Shown: positions 50,659 to 59,655, counted from the first letter of the stretch. The stretch is DNA of 64,000 bases from Bradyrhizobium sp. CB2312 (GCF_029714425.1 NZ_CP121668.1:3245501-3309500); one strand, 5' to 3'. The notes: a model not told the origin generated them from the letters alone. Numbers and translations: made by a program.

Positions 50659-51426
50659 ATGGAGGCGACGCAAGAGGAGTTCGCGATCCGCGTCCGCGAC
50701 CTCGTGGTCGGCTTCGGCCGCCAGACCGTGCTCGATCACCTGTCGCTCGACGTCCGCCGCGGTGAGATCCTCGGGCTGGTCGGCGCGTCCGGCGGCGGCA
50801 AGTCGGTGCTGATGCGGACCATCATCGGCCTCATTCCGCGCCAGGCCGGCACCATCGAAGTGATGGGACAGCCGATCGGCGGCCGCACGGAAGGCGCGGC
50901 CACGACATGGGGCATCCTGTTCCAGCAGGGCGCGCTGTTCTCCTCGCTGACGGTCCGGCAGAACATCCAGTTTCCGCTGCGCGAAAACCTGGCGCTGTCG
51001 CAGGAGCTGATGGACGAGATCGCGATCGCCAAGCTCGAGATGGTCGGGCTGCGCCCGCAGGATGCCGACAAATATCCGTCGGAGCTTTCCGGCGGCATGA
51101 CCAAGCGCGTGGCGCTGGCGCGCGCGCTCGCGCTCGATCCGCCGATCCTGTTCCTGGACGAGCCGACCTCCGGCCTCGATCCGATCGCCGCGGGCGATTT
51201 CGACGCATTGATCGGGACCTTGCAAAAGACCCTGGGGCTCACCGTGTTCATGGTCACCCATGATCTCGCGAGCCTCACCACCGTCTGCGACCGCGTCGCC
51301 GCGCTTGCCGACGGCAGGATCGTCGCGATCGGCCCGATGCGCGAGCTGCTGCAATCCGAGCATCCCTGGGTGCGCGCCTATTTCCACGGCAAGCGCTCGC
51401 AAATGCTGCAACACGAGATGAGATGA
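50659..51426 (+). CDS. MlaF-like ABC ATPase
   Basis: 255 residues. Walker A GASGGGKS near residue 41, signature LSGGMTKRVALARALA near 140, Walker B ILFLDEPTSGLDPIAA near 165, and H-loop MVTHDLASLTTVCDRV. Drives the permease at 49520. Stop of the permease ends 2 bp before this ATG; a GTG at 50653 is a possible earlier start. Partner of the MCE protein downstream. Confidence 0.93.
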   Translation: MEATQEEFAIRVRDLVVGFGRQTVLDHLSLDVRRGEILGLVGASGGGKSVLMRTIIGLIPRQAGTIEVMGQPIGGRTEGAATTWGILFQQGALFSSLTVRQNIQFPLRENLALSQELMDEIAIAKLEMVGLRPQDADKYPSELSGGMTKRVALARALALDPPILFLDEPTSGLDPIAAGDFDALIGTLQKTLGLTVFMVTHDLASLTTVCDRVAALADGRIVAIGPMRELLQSEHPWVRAYFHGKRSQMLQHEMR

Positions 51427-51429
51427 GAC

Positions 51430-52533
51430 ATGGAAACCCGCGCCCCATATGTGCTGATCGGCAGTTTCGTGCTGGCCGCGATCGTTGCGGGGTTCGGCTT
51501 CGTCTATTGGCTGAACAACACCGGCGGCATCGGCCCGCGCACGAATTACCACGTGCAATTCCAGGGACCGGTGCCGGGCCTGCTGGTGGGCGCCGGCGTG
51601 CTGTTCAACGGCATCCGTGTCGGCGAGGTGACCCAGCTTGGCCTTGCTCCGGACAATCCGCGCTTCGTGAATGCGACAATCTCCGTGGCCTCGACGACGC
51701 CGGTGCGCACCGACACCAAGGTCGGGCTCGACTTCCAGGGACTGACCGGCGTGCCGGTGGTGACGCTGGAAGGCGGCACGATCGTTGCCAAATCCGGCGA
51801 GCCCGTGACCTTGATCGCGGAGGCCGGCGCAGGCCAGAGCATGACGCAGGCCGCGCGCGATGCACTGCGGCGGGTCGACACCGTGCTCGAGGACAATTCC
51901 GGTCCGCTGAAGGACACCATCGCCAACCTCAGGACGTTCTCCGACGGCCTCGCGCGCAACACCGGCAAGATCGACGGCATTTTGGCGGGCCTCGAGAAGA
52001 TGACCGGTGGCGGAGCGCCCACCCAGAAGATCACCTACGACTTGCGTACGCCGCAGGATCTCGGGCCGGCCGGCAAGACGCTGTCTGCGTCGCTGGCCAT
52101 TCCCGAGCCGACCGCGGTCGCGATGCTCCAGACCCAGCGCATGTTGTTCTCGCCCGCGGGCGACAATCCGGGTTTTGCCGAATTCCTCTGGGCCGACAGC
52201 ATTCCAAAACTGGTGCAGGCGCGCTTGATCGACAGTTTTGAGAACTACGACATTGCCCACGCGCCGTTGCGCACCACCGACCTTGGCCAGGCAGACTACC
52301 AGCTTCTGATCGACATCAGGCGCTTCCGGATCGCCACGGAGGGCGAGAGGCGGGTCGAGATCGCCTTGTCGGCGCGGATCGTGGACAAGAGCGGCAAGGT
52401 AGTCGCATCCCGCGTCATTGACGCCAGCGAGAAGCTTGAAAAGGTCGAGCCGGCGGCAGCAGTCGCGGCATTTGATGCGGCTTTTGCCCGTATCGCCAGG
52501 GAACTGATCGGCTGGACGGTCCAGGCGGTCTAG
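51430..52533 (+). CDS. MCE-domain (MlaD-like) protein fused to ABC auxiliary lipoprotein-type domain
   Basis: 367 residues. An N-terminal membrane anchor (LIGSFVLAAIVAGFGFVYWLNN) is followed by the MCE domain (~40-120: VQFQGPVPGLLVGAGVLFNGIRVGEVTQLGLAPDNPRFVNATISV). A linker with RAAL-like DALRRVDTVLEDNSGPLKDTIANLRTFSDGLARNTGKIDGILAGLEKM then leads to a C-terminal domain (~200-367) of the PqiC/ABC-type auxiliary family (LRTTDLGQADYQLLIDIRRFRI, AARIVDKSGKVVASRVID). The auxiliary part is normally a separate lipoprotein; here it is one chain. It should span the periplasm and guide lipids. Confidence 0.85.
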   Translation: METRAPYVLIGSFVLAAIVAGFGFVYWLNNTGGIGPRTNYHVQFQGPVPGLLVGAGVLFNGIRVGEVTQLGLAPDNPRFVNATISVASTTPVRTDTKVGLDFQGLTGVPVVTLEGGTIVAKSGEPVTLIAEAGAGQSMTQAARDALRRVDTVLEDNSGPLKDTIANLRTFSDGLARNTGKIDGILAGLEKMTGGGAPTQKITYDLRTPQDLGPAGKTLSASLAIPEPTAVAMLQTQRMLFSPAGDNPGFAEFLWADSIPKLVQARLIDSFENYDIAHAPLRTTDLGQADYQLLIDIRRFRIATEGERRVEIALSARIVDKSGKVVASRVIDASEKLEKVEPAAAVAAFDAAFARIARELIGWTVQAV

Positions 52534-52580
52534 CGGCATTTGAGTTCCACATCAGAGCAAGGCGGCCATGCCCGCCAAAA

Positions 52581-52594
52581 TTGATCTGGGTCAA
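52581..52594. promoter_or_regulatory. Fnr/FixK-type box TTGATCTGGGTCAA
   Basis: Close to consensus TTGAT-N4-GTCAA-type site, 87 bp upstream of the Fnr-type regulator's start codon, which suggests autoregulation or control by another family member. Confidence 0.65.
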
Positions 52595-52680
52595 TCGCGT
52601 TTGTGGCAGCGCAGTAAAATGCAGCTGCGCGCGGTGACGCAGCTCCGGGGGCGGACCTGGACCGGCGCATGGAGCGGTGG

Positions 52681-53394
52681 ATGAGAGCTTCCGTGGTGAG
52701 GATCGAGCCTAACGGGCATTTCTGTAGCGACTGCGCCGTACGCGGATCGGCGGTTTGCGCGTCGCTGGATGCAGCCGAGCTGAGGGAGTTCGAGCATCTC
52801 GGCCGCCGCGTCCACTTCGCCGCGGGCGAGACCGTGTTCTCCGAGGAGGACATCACGACCTCGTTCTACAACGTCCTCGAAGGCGTCATGCGGCTGTACA
52901 AGCTGCTGCCGGACGGCCGGCGGCAGATCGTGGGCTTTGCCTTGCCTGGCGATTTCCTGGGGATGAATATCTCCGGCCGCCACAATTTTTCGGCCGATGC
53001 GATCGGCGCGGTGACCGTGTGCCAATTCGCGAAAACGCCCTTTGGCCGTTTCATCGCGGACCGGCCGCATCTGCTCAGGCGGATCAACGAGCTGGCGATC
53101 CGCGAGCTGAGTCAGGCCCGCGACCACATGGTCCTGCTCGGCCGCCGCTCTGCGGACGAGAAGGTCGCGACCTTTCTGCTCGGCTGGCGCGAGCGGCTGT
53201 TCGCGCTCAAGGGGGCGCCGGACACGGTCCCGCTTCCGATGAGCCGCCAGGACATCGCCGACTATCTCGGGCTGACCATCGAAACGGTCAGTCGCACCTT
53301 CACCAAGCTGGAGCGCCACGGCGCGATCGAGATCATCCAGGGGGGTGTCGGCCTGCTCGACCCGGCTCGTATCCAGGCTCTGGCCGCGGCCTGA
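52681..53394 (+). CDS. Fnr/FixK-family oxygen-responsive regulator (FixK1/FnrN-like)
   Basis: 237 residues; ATG 52681 chosen because GGAG lies 6 nt upstream, with ATG 52669 as alternative. N-terminal cysteines C15, C18, C26 (C-X2-C-X7-C) plus C114 are the four ligands expected for an oxygen-labile 4Fe-4S cluster in Fnr/FnrN/FixK1 proteins. cNMP-like sensor domain at ~45-150, HTH at ~185-220 with ADYLGLTIETVSRTFTKLERHGAI, including E201, S204 and R205 that read TTGA half-sites. It is the likely activator of the boxes found in this block. The gene order does not match the fixLJ locus. Confidence 0.9.
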   Translation: MRASVVRIEPNGHFCSDCAVRGSAVCASLDAAELREFEHLGRRVHFAAGETVFSEEDITTSFYNVLEGVMRLYKLLPDGRRQIVGFALPGDFLGMNISGRHNFSADAIGAVTVCQFAKTPFGRFIADRPHLLRRINELAIRELSQARDHMVLLGRRSADEKVATFLLGWRERLFALKGAPDTVPLPMSRQDIADYLGLTIETVSRTFTKLERHGAIEIIQGGVGLLDPARIQALAAA

Positions 53395-53422
53395 CGGGGA
53401 TTTTCGCGATGCTCGCGGATTT

Positions 53423-53436
53423 TTGATCCCGATCAC
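53423..53436. promoter_or_regulatory. Near-match Fnr/FixK box TTGATCCCGATCAC
   Basis: Matches TTGA-N6-TCAA except for the last base. It is 55 bp upstream of the microprotein at 53491, an expected distance for activation. Confidence 0.45.
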
Positions 53437-53490
53437 TGACGCGGGCCGCCTGCGGCAAATAATGCCCTCGAACAATCCGGGAGGAGCATG

Positions 53491-53625
53491 ATGCCGATTG
53501 ATGCGGTGCTGATGAGCATTGTCGTCGTTGCGATCTTCGTCGCCTTCGCCGCAGCTCTGGCCTGGGCCGACCGGCAAACCAGCGCGGGCCGTCTCGGTCC
53601 GGATTCCAAGCGTCGAAGCTCCTGA
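53491..53625 (+). CDS. 44-residue membrane microprotein
   Basis: Starts at the second of two adjacent ATGs, with GGGAGGAG 5-10 nt upstream. One strong hydrophobic helix (AVLMSIVVVAIFVAFAAALAWADRQT) and a short basic tail. A size and topology like CcoQ/CydX-type subunits of oxidases, but no oxidase gene is in the window. The preceding near-consensus Fnr box makes low-oxygen expression likely. Confidence 0.6.
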   Translation: MPIDAVLMSIVVVAIFVAFAAALAWADRQTSAGRLGPDSKRRSS

Positions 53626-53885
53626 GATCATCGTCAGGTCTGACGGTCGACTGCCTGATCCGCGCCTGAGCGATTCTGGGCCATTCGCCAGCGCGTCAAC
53701 CCAACCAGCGGCTTGCGCAGCCCACAACTCTGCATCGATTCCGGCGCGTCGAGCATCCTTCGGATGCAGGCTTGCGGCATCTTGAGGGCATTTGCCTCAG
53801 ACCATGCCCGTGCTTTCCGGTTGAAAAGCCTGATAACGTTGACTACGCAGGAACCTCAGTGCCTCGAGTCTTAGGAGCCCGCGGC

Positions 53886-54614
53886 GTGCCTCAGGACAAG
53901 ACCGGCGACCCCCGACAGTCGGCGGGCAACAAATTATCGGTCCTGCGCAAGCACCCGATCTTCGCGGATCTGGAGCCGGACGCGCTCGATCAGCTCTGCC
54001 GCTACGCCAAGCACACCACGGTGAAGCGCGGTGCGACCATCGCTGCCAAGGGCGATCCCGGCAACAATCTGTTCGCGGTGATCTCGGGGACAGTGAAGAT
54101 TTCCTCTTCGTCGCCCGACGGACGGAACGCCATTCTCAATCTGATCGGCCCCGGAGAAATCTTTGGCGAGATCGCCGTTCTCGATGGCGCGCCGCGATCG
54201 GCGGACGCGACCGCCAACACCAATTGCGAGCTCTACATCATCGACCGGCGGGACTTCCTGCCGTTCGTGAAGAGCCAGCCGGCGCTGGCGATGAAATTCA
54301 TCGAGTTGCTCTGCGCGCGGCTGCGCTGGACCAGCCAGCAGGTCGAGCAGGTGATCCTGCAAAACCTGCCGGGCCGGCTTGCAAGCGCGCTGCTCGGTCT
54401 CACCGAGGAGCGCAAGCTCGATTCCGGCAGCGGCACGCTCGCCATCACGCAGCAGGAGATCAGCGAGATGGTGGGGATGACGCGCGAGAGCATCAACAAG
54501 CAATTGCGTGCCTGGGCCGGTCGCAGCTGGGTCCGCCTCGAGCATGGCGCCATCGTCGTGCTCGACACCGATGCGCTGCGCGAGCTCGCCGAGAGCGGCC
54601 TCGACGGCGAGTGA
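53886..54614 (+). CDS. Crp/Fnr-family regulator without Fe-S cysteines
   Basis: 242 residues; GTG 53886 behind AGGAG chosen; a longer GTG start at 53858 is possible. cNMP-binding-like domain ~20-140 (FADLEPDALDQLCRYAKHTTVKRGATIAAKGDPGNNLFAVISGTVKISSSSPDGRNAILNLIGPGEIFGEIAVLDGAPRSADATANTNCELYIIDR). HTH near 190-225 (ITQQEISEMVGMTRESINKQLRAW). Pattern is of the CRP-like group that responds to other signals such as cAMP, not oxygen via a cluster. It lies next to the Fnr-type gene but is separated by the microprotein and 260 bp with no other gene. Confidence 0.85.
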   Translation: MPQDKTGDPRQSAGNKLSVLRKHPIFADLEPDALDQLCRYAKHTTVKRGATIAAKGDPGNNLFAVISGTVKISSSSPDGRNAILNLIGPGEIFGEIAVLDGAPRSADATANTNCELYIIDRRDFLPFVKSQPALAMKFIELLCARLRWTSQQVEQVILQNLPGRLASALLGLTEERKLDSGSGTLAITQQEISEMVGMTRESINKQLRAWAGRSWVRLEHGAIVVLDTDALRELAESGLDGE

Positions 54615-54624
54615 CGGCCTCGAC

Positions 54625-55401
54625 CTAATTGTCGATGATGGCGACGGCGCGGGTCCAGCCCGCGGACGCCCGCTCGATCTTCACCGGAAAGCATGAGACG
54701 GTGAACCCGGTCGAAGGCAGCTTGTCCAGATTGTGAAGCTTCTCGAGATGGCAGTAACCGATGTGCCGTCCCGCCTTGTGGCCCTCCCAGATCAGGCCGG
54801 CATCTTTTGTTTCGGCATATTTCTTCGCGGTGTAGACGAACGGCGCGTCCCAGCTCCAGCCGTCGGTCCCGGTCAGCCGCACGCCGCGTTCGAGCAGGTA
54901 CATGGTCGCTTCATAGCCCATGCCGCAGCCGGAATTGACGTAGTCGGCCTGGCCAAACCTGGCGCCGGCGCTGGTGTTGACGACGACGATCTCCAGCGGC
55001 GAGAGCGTATGGCCGATCCGCTTCAGCTCCGTCTCGACATCGCCAGCGGTCGCCACATAACCGTCAGGCAGGTGCCGGAAGTCCAGCTTCACGCCGGGCT
55101 GAAGGCACCATTCCAGCGGCACCTCGTCGATGGTCCACGACCGCTCGCCGCGATTCATGGTCGGATGGAAGTGCCAGGGCGCGTCGAGATGCGTGCCGTT
55201 ATGGGTGGATAACGAGACCTGCTCGACAGCCCAGCCCTGTCCGTCAGGCAAATCCTGGGCCTTCAGGCCGTCGAAAAATTGCAGCATGCGGGGCAAGCCC
55301 TGCTGGTGATCGATATACTGGATCGCCGGATGATTGCCCGGCGGATCGGCCGTCACGTCGTTTCTGAGCGGCACCGAAATATCGATCAGCTTCCGCGGCA
55401 T
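54625..55401 (-). CDS. Cyclase-family protein (kynurenine formamidase-like)
   Basis: 258 residues; ATG behind GGGGA. KynB/cyclase-family metal hydrolase: the HXGTHXD motif in LSTHNGTHLDAPWHFHP near residue 80, and GYEATMYLLERGVRLTGTDGW near 170. Family members deformylate N-formylkynurenine or act on isatin and other lactams. Given nearby anthranilate genes, a function in tryptophan- or N-heterocycle-derived compound breakdown is plausible. It lies 10 bp from the convergent Crp-like gene. Confidence 0.85.
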   Translation of the reverse strand: MPRKLIDISVPLRNDVTADPPGNHPAIQYIDHQQGLPRMLQFFDGLKAQDLPDGQGWAVEQVSLSTHNGTHLDAPWHFHPTMNRGERSWTIDEVPLEWCLQPGVKLDFRHLPDGYVATAGDVETELKRIGHTLSPLEIVVVNTSAGARFGQADYVNSGCGMGYEATMYLLERGVRLTGTDGWSWDAPFVYTAKKYAETKDAGLIWEGHKAGRHIGYCHLEKLHNLDKLPSTGFTVSCFPVKIERASAGWTRAVAIIDN

Positions 55402-55706
55402 GGGCGTGTCCCCGAAATGGTCCGTTCTGCTTCGCAGCATCTAGAGGGGGCTCTGGGTGCGGCGTCAAGTAACGCGCCGGTGTGGGCGCCTTCGGAAAAA
55501 CGTGATCGCCCGCCGGCCGCCTCCCCGGGCACGCGCAATCGATCGATGCAACTCAAGCATTGATCGATGCCGCATTTGGCTTGGACAGGGAATGCCGCCC
55601 GCCCTAGGGACGACAATGGCGCTTGACTTCGCACCTGAAGTGGAGCGACCCAAGGCGGCCCGCAACCTGCCCGATAACGCCATAATCACCCAGGAGGAAA
55701 GCCCAG
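55402..55706. other. Divergent gap between cyclase and TRAP operon
   Basis: 305 bp without a gene. It probably holds promoters for both directions. I see no clear Fnr box or known riboswitch; imperfect repeats of ATCGAT occur near 55545-55570. The end holds the SD AGGAGGAA of the binding-protein gene. Confidence 0.6.
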
Positions 55707-56678
55707 ATGAAGACTCTGACCGGTATCATCGCTGCCGCTGTGCTGGCGATTTCTGCGCCGCTGGCGACCGCACGCGATTTCCGTTCCGCCGACATCCACC
55801 CCGCCGACTACCCGACCGTCGAGGCCGTCAAGTTCATGGGCAAGCAGCTCGCGACCGCGAGCGGCGGCAAGCTCGGCGTGAAGGTGTTTCCCAACGGCGC
55901 CCTGGGCTCTGAGAAGGACACCATCGAGCAGCTGAAGATCGGCGCGCTCGACATGATGCGGATCAACGCATCGCCCCTCAACAATTTCGTGCCCGAGACC
56001 ATCGCGCTGTGCCTGCCCTTCGTCTTCCGGGACACGCAGCACATGCGCACCGTGCTCGACGGGCCGATCGGCGACGAGATCCTCGCCGCCATGGAGCCCG
56101 CAGGCCTGGTCGGCCTTGCCTATTACGACAGCGGTGCCCGGTCCATCTACACCGTCAAGGCGCCGGTCAAGTCGCTCGCCGACCTCAAGGGCTTGAAGAT
56201 TCGCGTGCAGCAATCCGACCTCTGGGTCGGCATGATCCAGAGCCTCGGCGCCAACCCGACGCCGATGCCCTATGGCGAGGTCTACACCGCGCTGAAGACG
56301 GGCCTCGTGGACGCTGCCGAGAACAACTGGCCTTCCTACGAGTCCTCGCGCCATTTCGAGGCGGCCAAGTTCTACAACGTCACCGAGCACTCGCTGGCGC
56401 CCGAAGTTCTCGTGATGTCCAAGAAGGTCTGGGACACGCTGAGCAAGGAGGATCAGGCGATGATCCGCAAGGCGGCCAAGGAATCGGTTCCGGTCATGCG
56501 CAAGCTCTGGGACGACCGTGAACAGGCCTCCCGCAAGACCGTCGAAGCGGCCGGCGTCCAGGTCGTGACGGTCGCCAACAAGCAGGAGTTCGTTGATGCG
56601 ATGAAGCCGGTCTACGACAAGTTCGCCGGCGACGAGAAGCTGAAGGGCCTCGTCAAGCGCATCCAGGACACGAAGTAA
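55707..56678 (+). CDS. TRAP transporter substrate-binding protein (DctP)
   Basis: 323 residues with signal peptide (MKTLTGIIAAAVLAISAPLATA). DctP fold, SADIHPADYPTVEAVKFMGKQLATASGGKLGVKVFPNGALGSEKDTIEQLKIGALDMMRI and the conserved arginine in KGLKIRVQQSDLWVGM that binds a carboxylate. With 56755 and 57294 it forms a complete TRAP importer for an organic acid driven by an ion gradient. Confidence 0.92.
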   Translation: MKTLTGIIAAAVLAISAPLATARDFRSADIHPADYPTVEAVKFMGKQLATASGGKLGVKVFPNGALGSEKDTIEQLKIGALDMMRINASPLNNFVPETIALCLPFVFRDTQHMRTVLDGPIGDEILAAMEPAGLVGLAYYDSGARSIYTVKAPVKSLADLKGLKIRVQQSDLWVGMIQSLGANPTPMPYGEVYTALKTGLVDAAENNWPSYESSRHFEAAKFYNVTEHSLAPEVLVMSKKVWDTLSKEDQAMIRKAAKESVPVMRKLWDDREQASRKTVEAAGVQVVTVANKQEFVDAMKPVYDKFAGDEKLKGLVKRIQDTK

Positions 56679-56754
56679 GGCCACGGCATCGGGTCCGGTG
56701 TCGCCTGCGAGGCGACGCCGGACCTCGCGAGCAGACGCGCAAGGAGACGCGGGA

Positions 56755-57303
56755 ATGACAGACCCACACGTCGCAAGCCACGAGCAGGAGGTCGAAGGAC
56801 ATCCATCGTCTGGCCTGCTGTCGCGGATCAATGCTCCCGTCGCGCGTCTGGGCATGTATCTGTCGGTGACAGGCCTGCTCGTCATCGTCACCATCGTGTT
56901 CTACCAGGTGTTCGGGCGCTACGTGCTCAATTCCAGCCCGACCTGGACGGAGAACCTCGCGCTGGTTCTGATCCTCTATGTCACGCTAATCGGCGCCGCC
57001 GTCGGCGTGCGCGATGCCGGACACATCGGCATGGACAGCCTGCTGGTCATGCTTCCGGATCATCTGCGGGAGAAGATCGAGATCGTGATCCACGTTCTCG
57101 TGGCCGTGTTCGGCCTTGCCATGGCCTATAACGGCTGGATCCTCGGCGCGTCGGTCGGAACCGTCAAGATTCCCAATCTCGGCCTGCCTGAGGTGATCCG
57201 TTACGTGCCGCTGATCGCCTCCGGCATCCTGATCGTTTCCTTTTCCATCGAGCACATCATTGCTCTCCTGCGCGGCGAAGAGGTCGTCCCCTCATGGAAC
57301 TGA
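56755..57303 (+). CDS. TRAP transporter small permease (DctQ)
   Basis: 182 residues with four transmembrane helices; motif LALVLILYVTLIGAAVGVRDAGHIGMD is typical of DctQ. SD AAGGAG precedes the ATG, and its 3' end overlaps the large permease by 10 bp. Confidence 0.9.
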   Translation: MTDPHVASHEQEVEGHPSSGLLSRINAPVARLGMYLSVTGLLVIVTIVFYQVFGRYVLNSSPTWTENLALVLILYVTLIGAAVGVRDAGHIGMDSLLVMLPDHLREKIEIVIHVLVAVFGLAMAYNGWILGASVGTVKIPNLGLPEVIRYVPLIASGILIVSFSIEHIIALLRGEEVVPSWN

Positions 57304-58586
57304 TCATCCTCGGCGCCACCTTCTTCGGCTTCCTGATCCTCGGCGTTCCTGTCGCTTTTGCGATCGGTCTCTCGGCGATCTGCACCATCCTCTACGAAGG
57401 TCTGCCGGTCGCCGTCATCTTCCAGCAGATGATGTCGGGGATGAACATCTTCTCGTTCCTCGCCATTCCGTTCTTCGTCTTCAGCGGTGAGCTGATGCTG
57501 CATGGCGGCGTCGCCGACAAGATCGTCAAGCTCGCCAAGAATTTGGTCGGGCACATCCGCGGCGGGCTCGGCATGTCGAACGTGGTCGCCTGCACGTTGT
57601 TCGGCGGCGTCTCGGGCTCGCCCGTGGCCGACGTGTCGGCGATGGGCGCGGTGATGATCCCGATGATGAAAAAGGAAGGGTTCGACACCGACTACGCCGT
57701 CAACGTCACCACCCATGCCTCGCTGGTCGGCGCCTTGATGCCGACCAGCCACAACATGATCATCTATGCGCTCGCCGCCGGCGGCAAGGTCTCGATCGGC
57801 GCGCTGATCGCCGCCGGCCTTTTGCCGGCGCTGGTGCTGATGGTCTGCATGCTCGTCGCTGCCTACGCGGTCGCGGTGAAGCGCGGCTATCCCGCCGGCA
57901 AGTTCCCGGGCTGGGCCGAGGTGTTTCGTTCGCTCGCCGCTGCGCTGCCGGGCCTTCTGATCGTCGGCATCATCCTCGCGGGCATCCTATCCGGCGTCTT
58001 CACCGCGACGGAATCCGCAGCGGTCGCGGTCACCTACACGATCCTGCTGACATTCTTCATCTACCGCACCATGACCTTGCAGAACTTCCTGCGGGCCGCG
58101 GCGAAGGCAGTAAAGACGACAGGCGTGGTGCTGCTGCTGATCGGCGTCTCCACCATGTTCCAGTACCTGATGGGACTCTATGAGGTGGCCGACTTCGCCG
58201 GCGACCTGATGAGCAAGGTGTCCTCGCAGCCCTGGGTCATCTTCCTGCTCATCAACGTCATCCTGTTCGTGCTCGGCACCTTCATGGACATGGCGGCGAC
58301 GATCCTGATCTGCACGCCGATCTTCCTGCCGATCGCGATGAAGGCCGGCATGGACCCGGTGCAGTTCGGCATGCTGATGCTGATCAACTGCGCGCTGGGA
58401 CTGAACACTCCGCCGGTCGGAACGACCCAGTTCGTCGGCTGCGCCATCGGCGGCATTTCGGTCGGCGCGGTGATGCGCACCATCCTGCCGTTCTACGCCG
58501 CGCTGATCGCAGCGCTGATGTTCGTGACCTACGTTCCCGCCTTCTCGCTGTGGCTGCCGCGCCTCCTGATGGGATACAAGGGATAG
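57294..58586 (+). CDS. TRAP transporter large permease (DctM)
   Basis: 430 residues with about 12 transmembrane helices. DctM family motifs: GVPVAFAIGLSAICTILYEGLPVAV, GMSNVVACTLFGGVSGSPVADVSAMGAVMIPMMKKEG and NTPPVGTTQFVGCAIGG. Forms the channel with DctQ. Followed by an SDR gene 77 bp downstream that may act on the transported substrate. Confidence 0.92.
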   Translation: MELIILGATFFGFLILGVPVAFAIGLSAICTILYEGLPVAVIFQQMMSGMNIFSFLAIPFFVFSGELMLHGGVADKIVKLAKNLVGHIRGGLGMSNVVACTLFGGVSGSPVADVSAMGAVMIPMMKKEGFDTDYAVNVTTHASLVGALMPTSHNMIIYALAAGGKVSIGALIAAGLLPALVLMVCMLVAAYAVAVKRGYPAGKFPGWAEVFRSLAAALPGLLIVGIILAGILSGVFTATESAAVAVTYTILLTFFIYRTMTLQNFLRAAAKAVKTTGVVLLLIGVSTMFQYLMGLYEVADFAGDLMSKVSSQPWVIFLLINVILFVLGTFMDMAATILICTPIFLPIAMKAGMDPVQFGMLMLINCALGLNTPPVGTTQFVGCAIGGISVGAVMRTILPFYAALIAALMFVTYVPAFSLWLPRLLMGYKG

Positions 58587-58663
58587 CTGCCGTGCGTGCT
58601 CCGGCACTTGGCCGGCGCATCACCCTTGCGTAGTTTGCGTCACAGCAACAGGAGAATCTGTCC

Positions 58664-59470
58664 GTGACCGACTATCGCAAGCTCTTCGATCTCACCGGCA
58701 AGACGGCCGTGGTGCTCGGGGCCGCCTCAGGGATCGGCAAATCGTCGGCCGAGGCGCTGGCCGGGTTAGGGGCCCGCGTCGTCTGCGCGGATCGTGCGCT
58801 TGATGCGGCCGAGGCGACCGCCGCCGGCATCCGCGACAAGGGCGGCTGGGCCGAAGCAGCAAGCTGTGACGCCGCGAGCGCAGCGGACGTCAATGCGCTG
58901 GCGAAAATCGTGATGCAGAAGTTCCCGCGGCTCGATATCGCCGTGACGACGCCTGGGCTCAACATCCGCAAGACCATCCTCGACTACACCGAGGAGGATC
59001 TCGACCGCGTCCTCAATCTCAACGTCAAGGGCACGGTCTGGTTCTTCCAGGCCTTCGGGCGCATCATGGTCGCGCAGAAGGGCGGCAGCATCATCGCCTG
59101 CTCTTCGGTCCGCGCGGTGACCATCGAGCCGGGCCTTGGCGTCTACGGCTCGACCAAGGCGGCGATCGGCCTCTTGGTGAAGGGCTTTGCCTCCGAGGTC
59201 GGCCATGCCGGCGTGCGCGTCAATGCGATTGCGCCGAGCATCGCCGAGACCGCGCTGACCGGCCCGTTCAAGCAGCGGCCCGACATCTACAATCTCTATG
59301 CCGGCCATACCGTGTTCAACCGCTGGAGCAGCGCCGACGAGGTCGCCACTGCCGTCGCCTACCTCGCTTCGGATGCTGCAAGCTATGTCAGCGGCAGCAC
59401 GCTGTTCGTCGATGGCGGCTGGACCGCGGTCGATGGTCCGCCGACCGGGCTCACCCAGTTGCACAAATAG
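58664..59470 (+). CDS. Short-chain dehydrogenase/reductase
   Basis: 268 residues from GTG behind AGGAGA. Classical SDR: KTAVVLGAASGIGKSSAEALAGLGARVV, catalytic Ser in IIACSSVRAVTIEPGLGVYGSTKAAIGLLVKGFA with Tyr and Lys, and LFVDGGWTAVDG near the end. Probably oxidises a hydroxy acid or alcohol brought by the TRAP importer. The substrate cannot be predicted. Ends before a triple hairpin repeat. Confidence 0.87.
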   Translation: MTDYRKLFDLTGKTAVVLGAASGIGKSSAEALAGLGARVVCADRALDAAEATAAGIRDKGGWAEAASCDAASAADVNALAKIVMQKFPRLDIAVTTPGLNIRKTILDYTEEDLDRVLNLNVKGTVWFFQAFGRIMVAQKGGSIIACSSVRAVTIEPGLGVYGSTKAAIGLLVKGFASEVGHAGVRVNAIAPSIAETALTGPFKQRPDIYNLYAGHTVFNRWSSADEVATAVAYLASDAASYVSGSTLFVDGGWTAVDGPPTGLTQLHK

Positions 59471-59526
59471 GCCGGTCGTCTAGGGCGGAATCGCTTTGGC
59501 TTGAATCGATTGCCGCGGGCTCGTTC

Positions 59527-59655
59527 ACCTCTCCCGCTTGCGGGAGAGGTCGTATCGCATCGAAGATGCGATACGGGTGAGGGTTTTCTCCTCTTGGGGA
59601 GTTCTTGCCAGCCGAGAGACCCTCTCCCCAACCCTCTCCCGCAGGCGGGAGAGGG
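59527..59655. repeat. Triple-hairpin palindromic repeat
   Basis: Three perfect inverted repeats: ACCTCTCCCGC/GCGGGAGAGGT (59527), CGTATCGCATC/GATGCGATACG (59551) and CCCTCTCCCGC/GCGGGAGAGGG (59632). The first and third share sequence and can also pair with each other. The element lies between convergent genes and can end both transcripts. Similar CTCTCCCGC...GCGGGAGAG elements are common in rhizobial and methylobacterial genomes. Confidence 0.8.
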
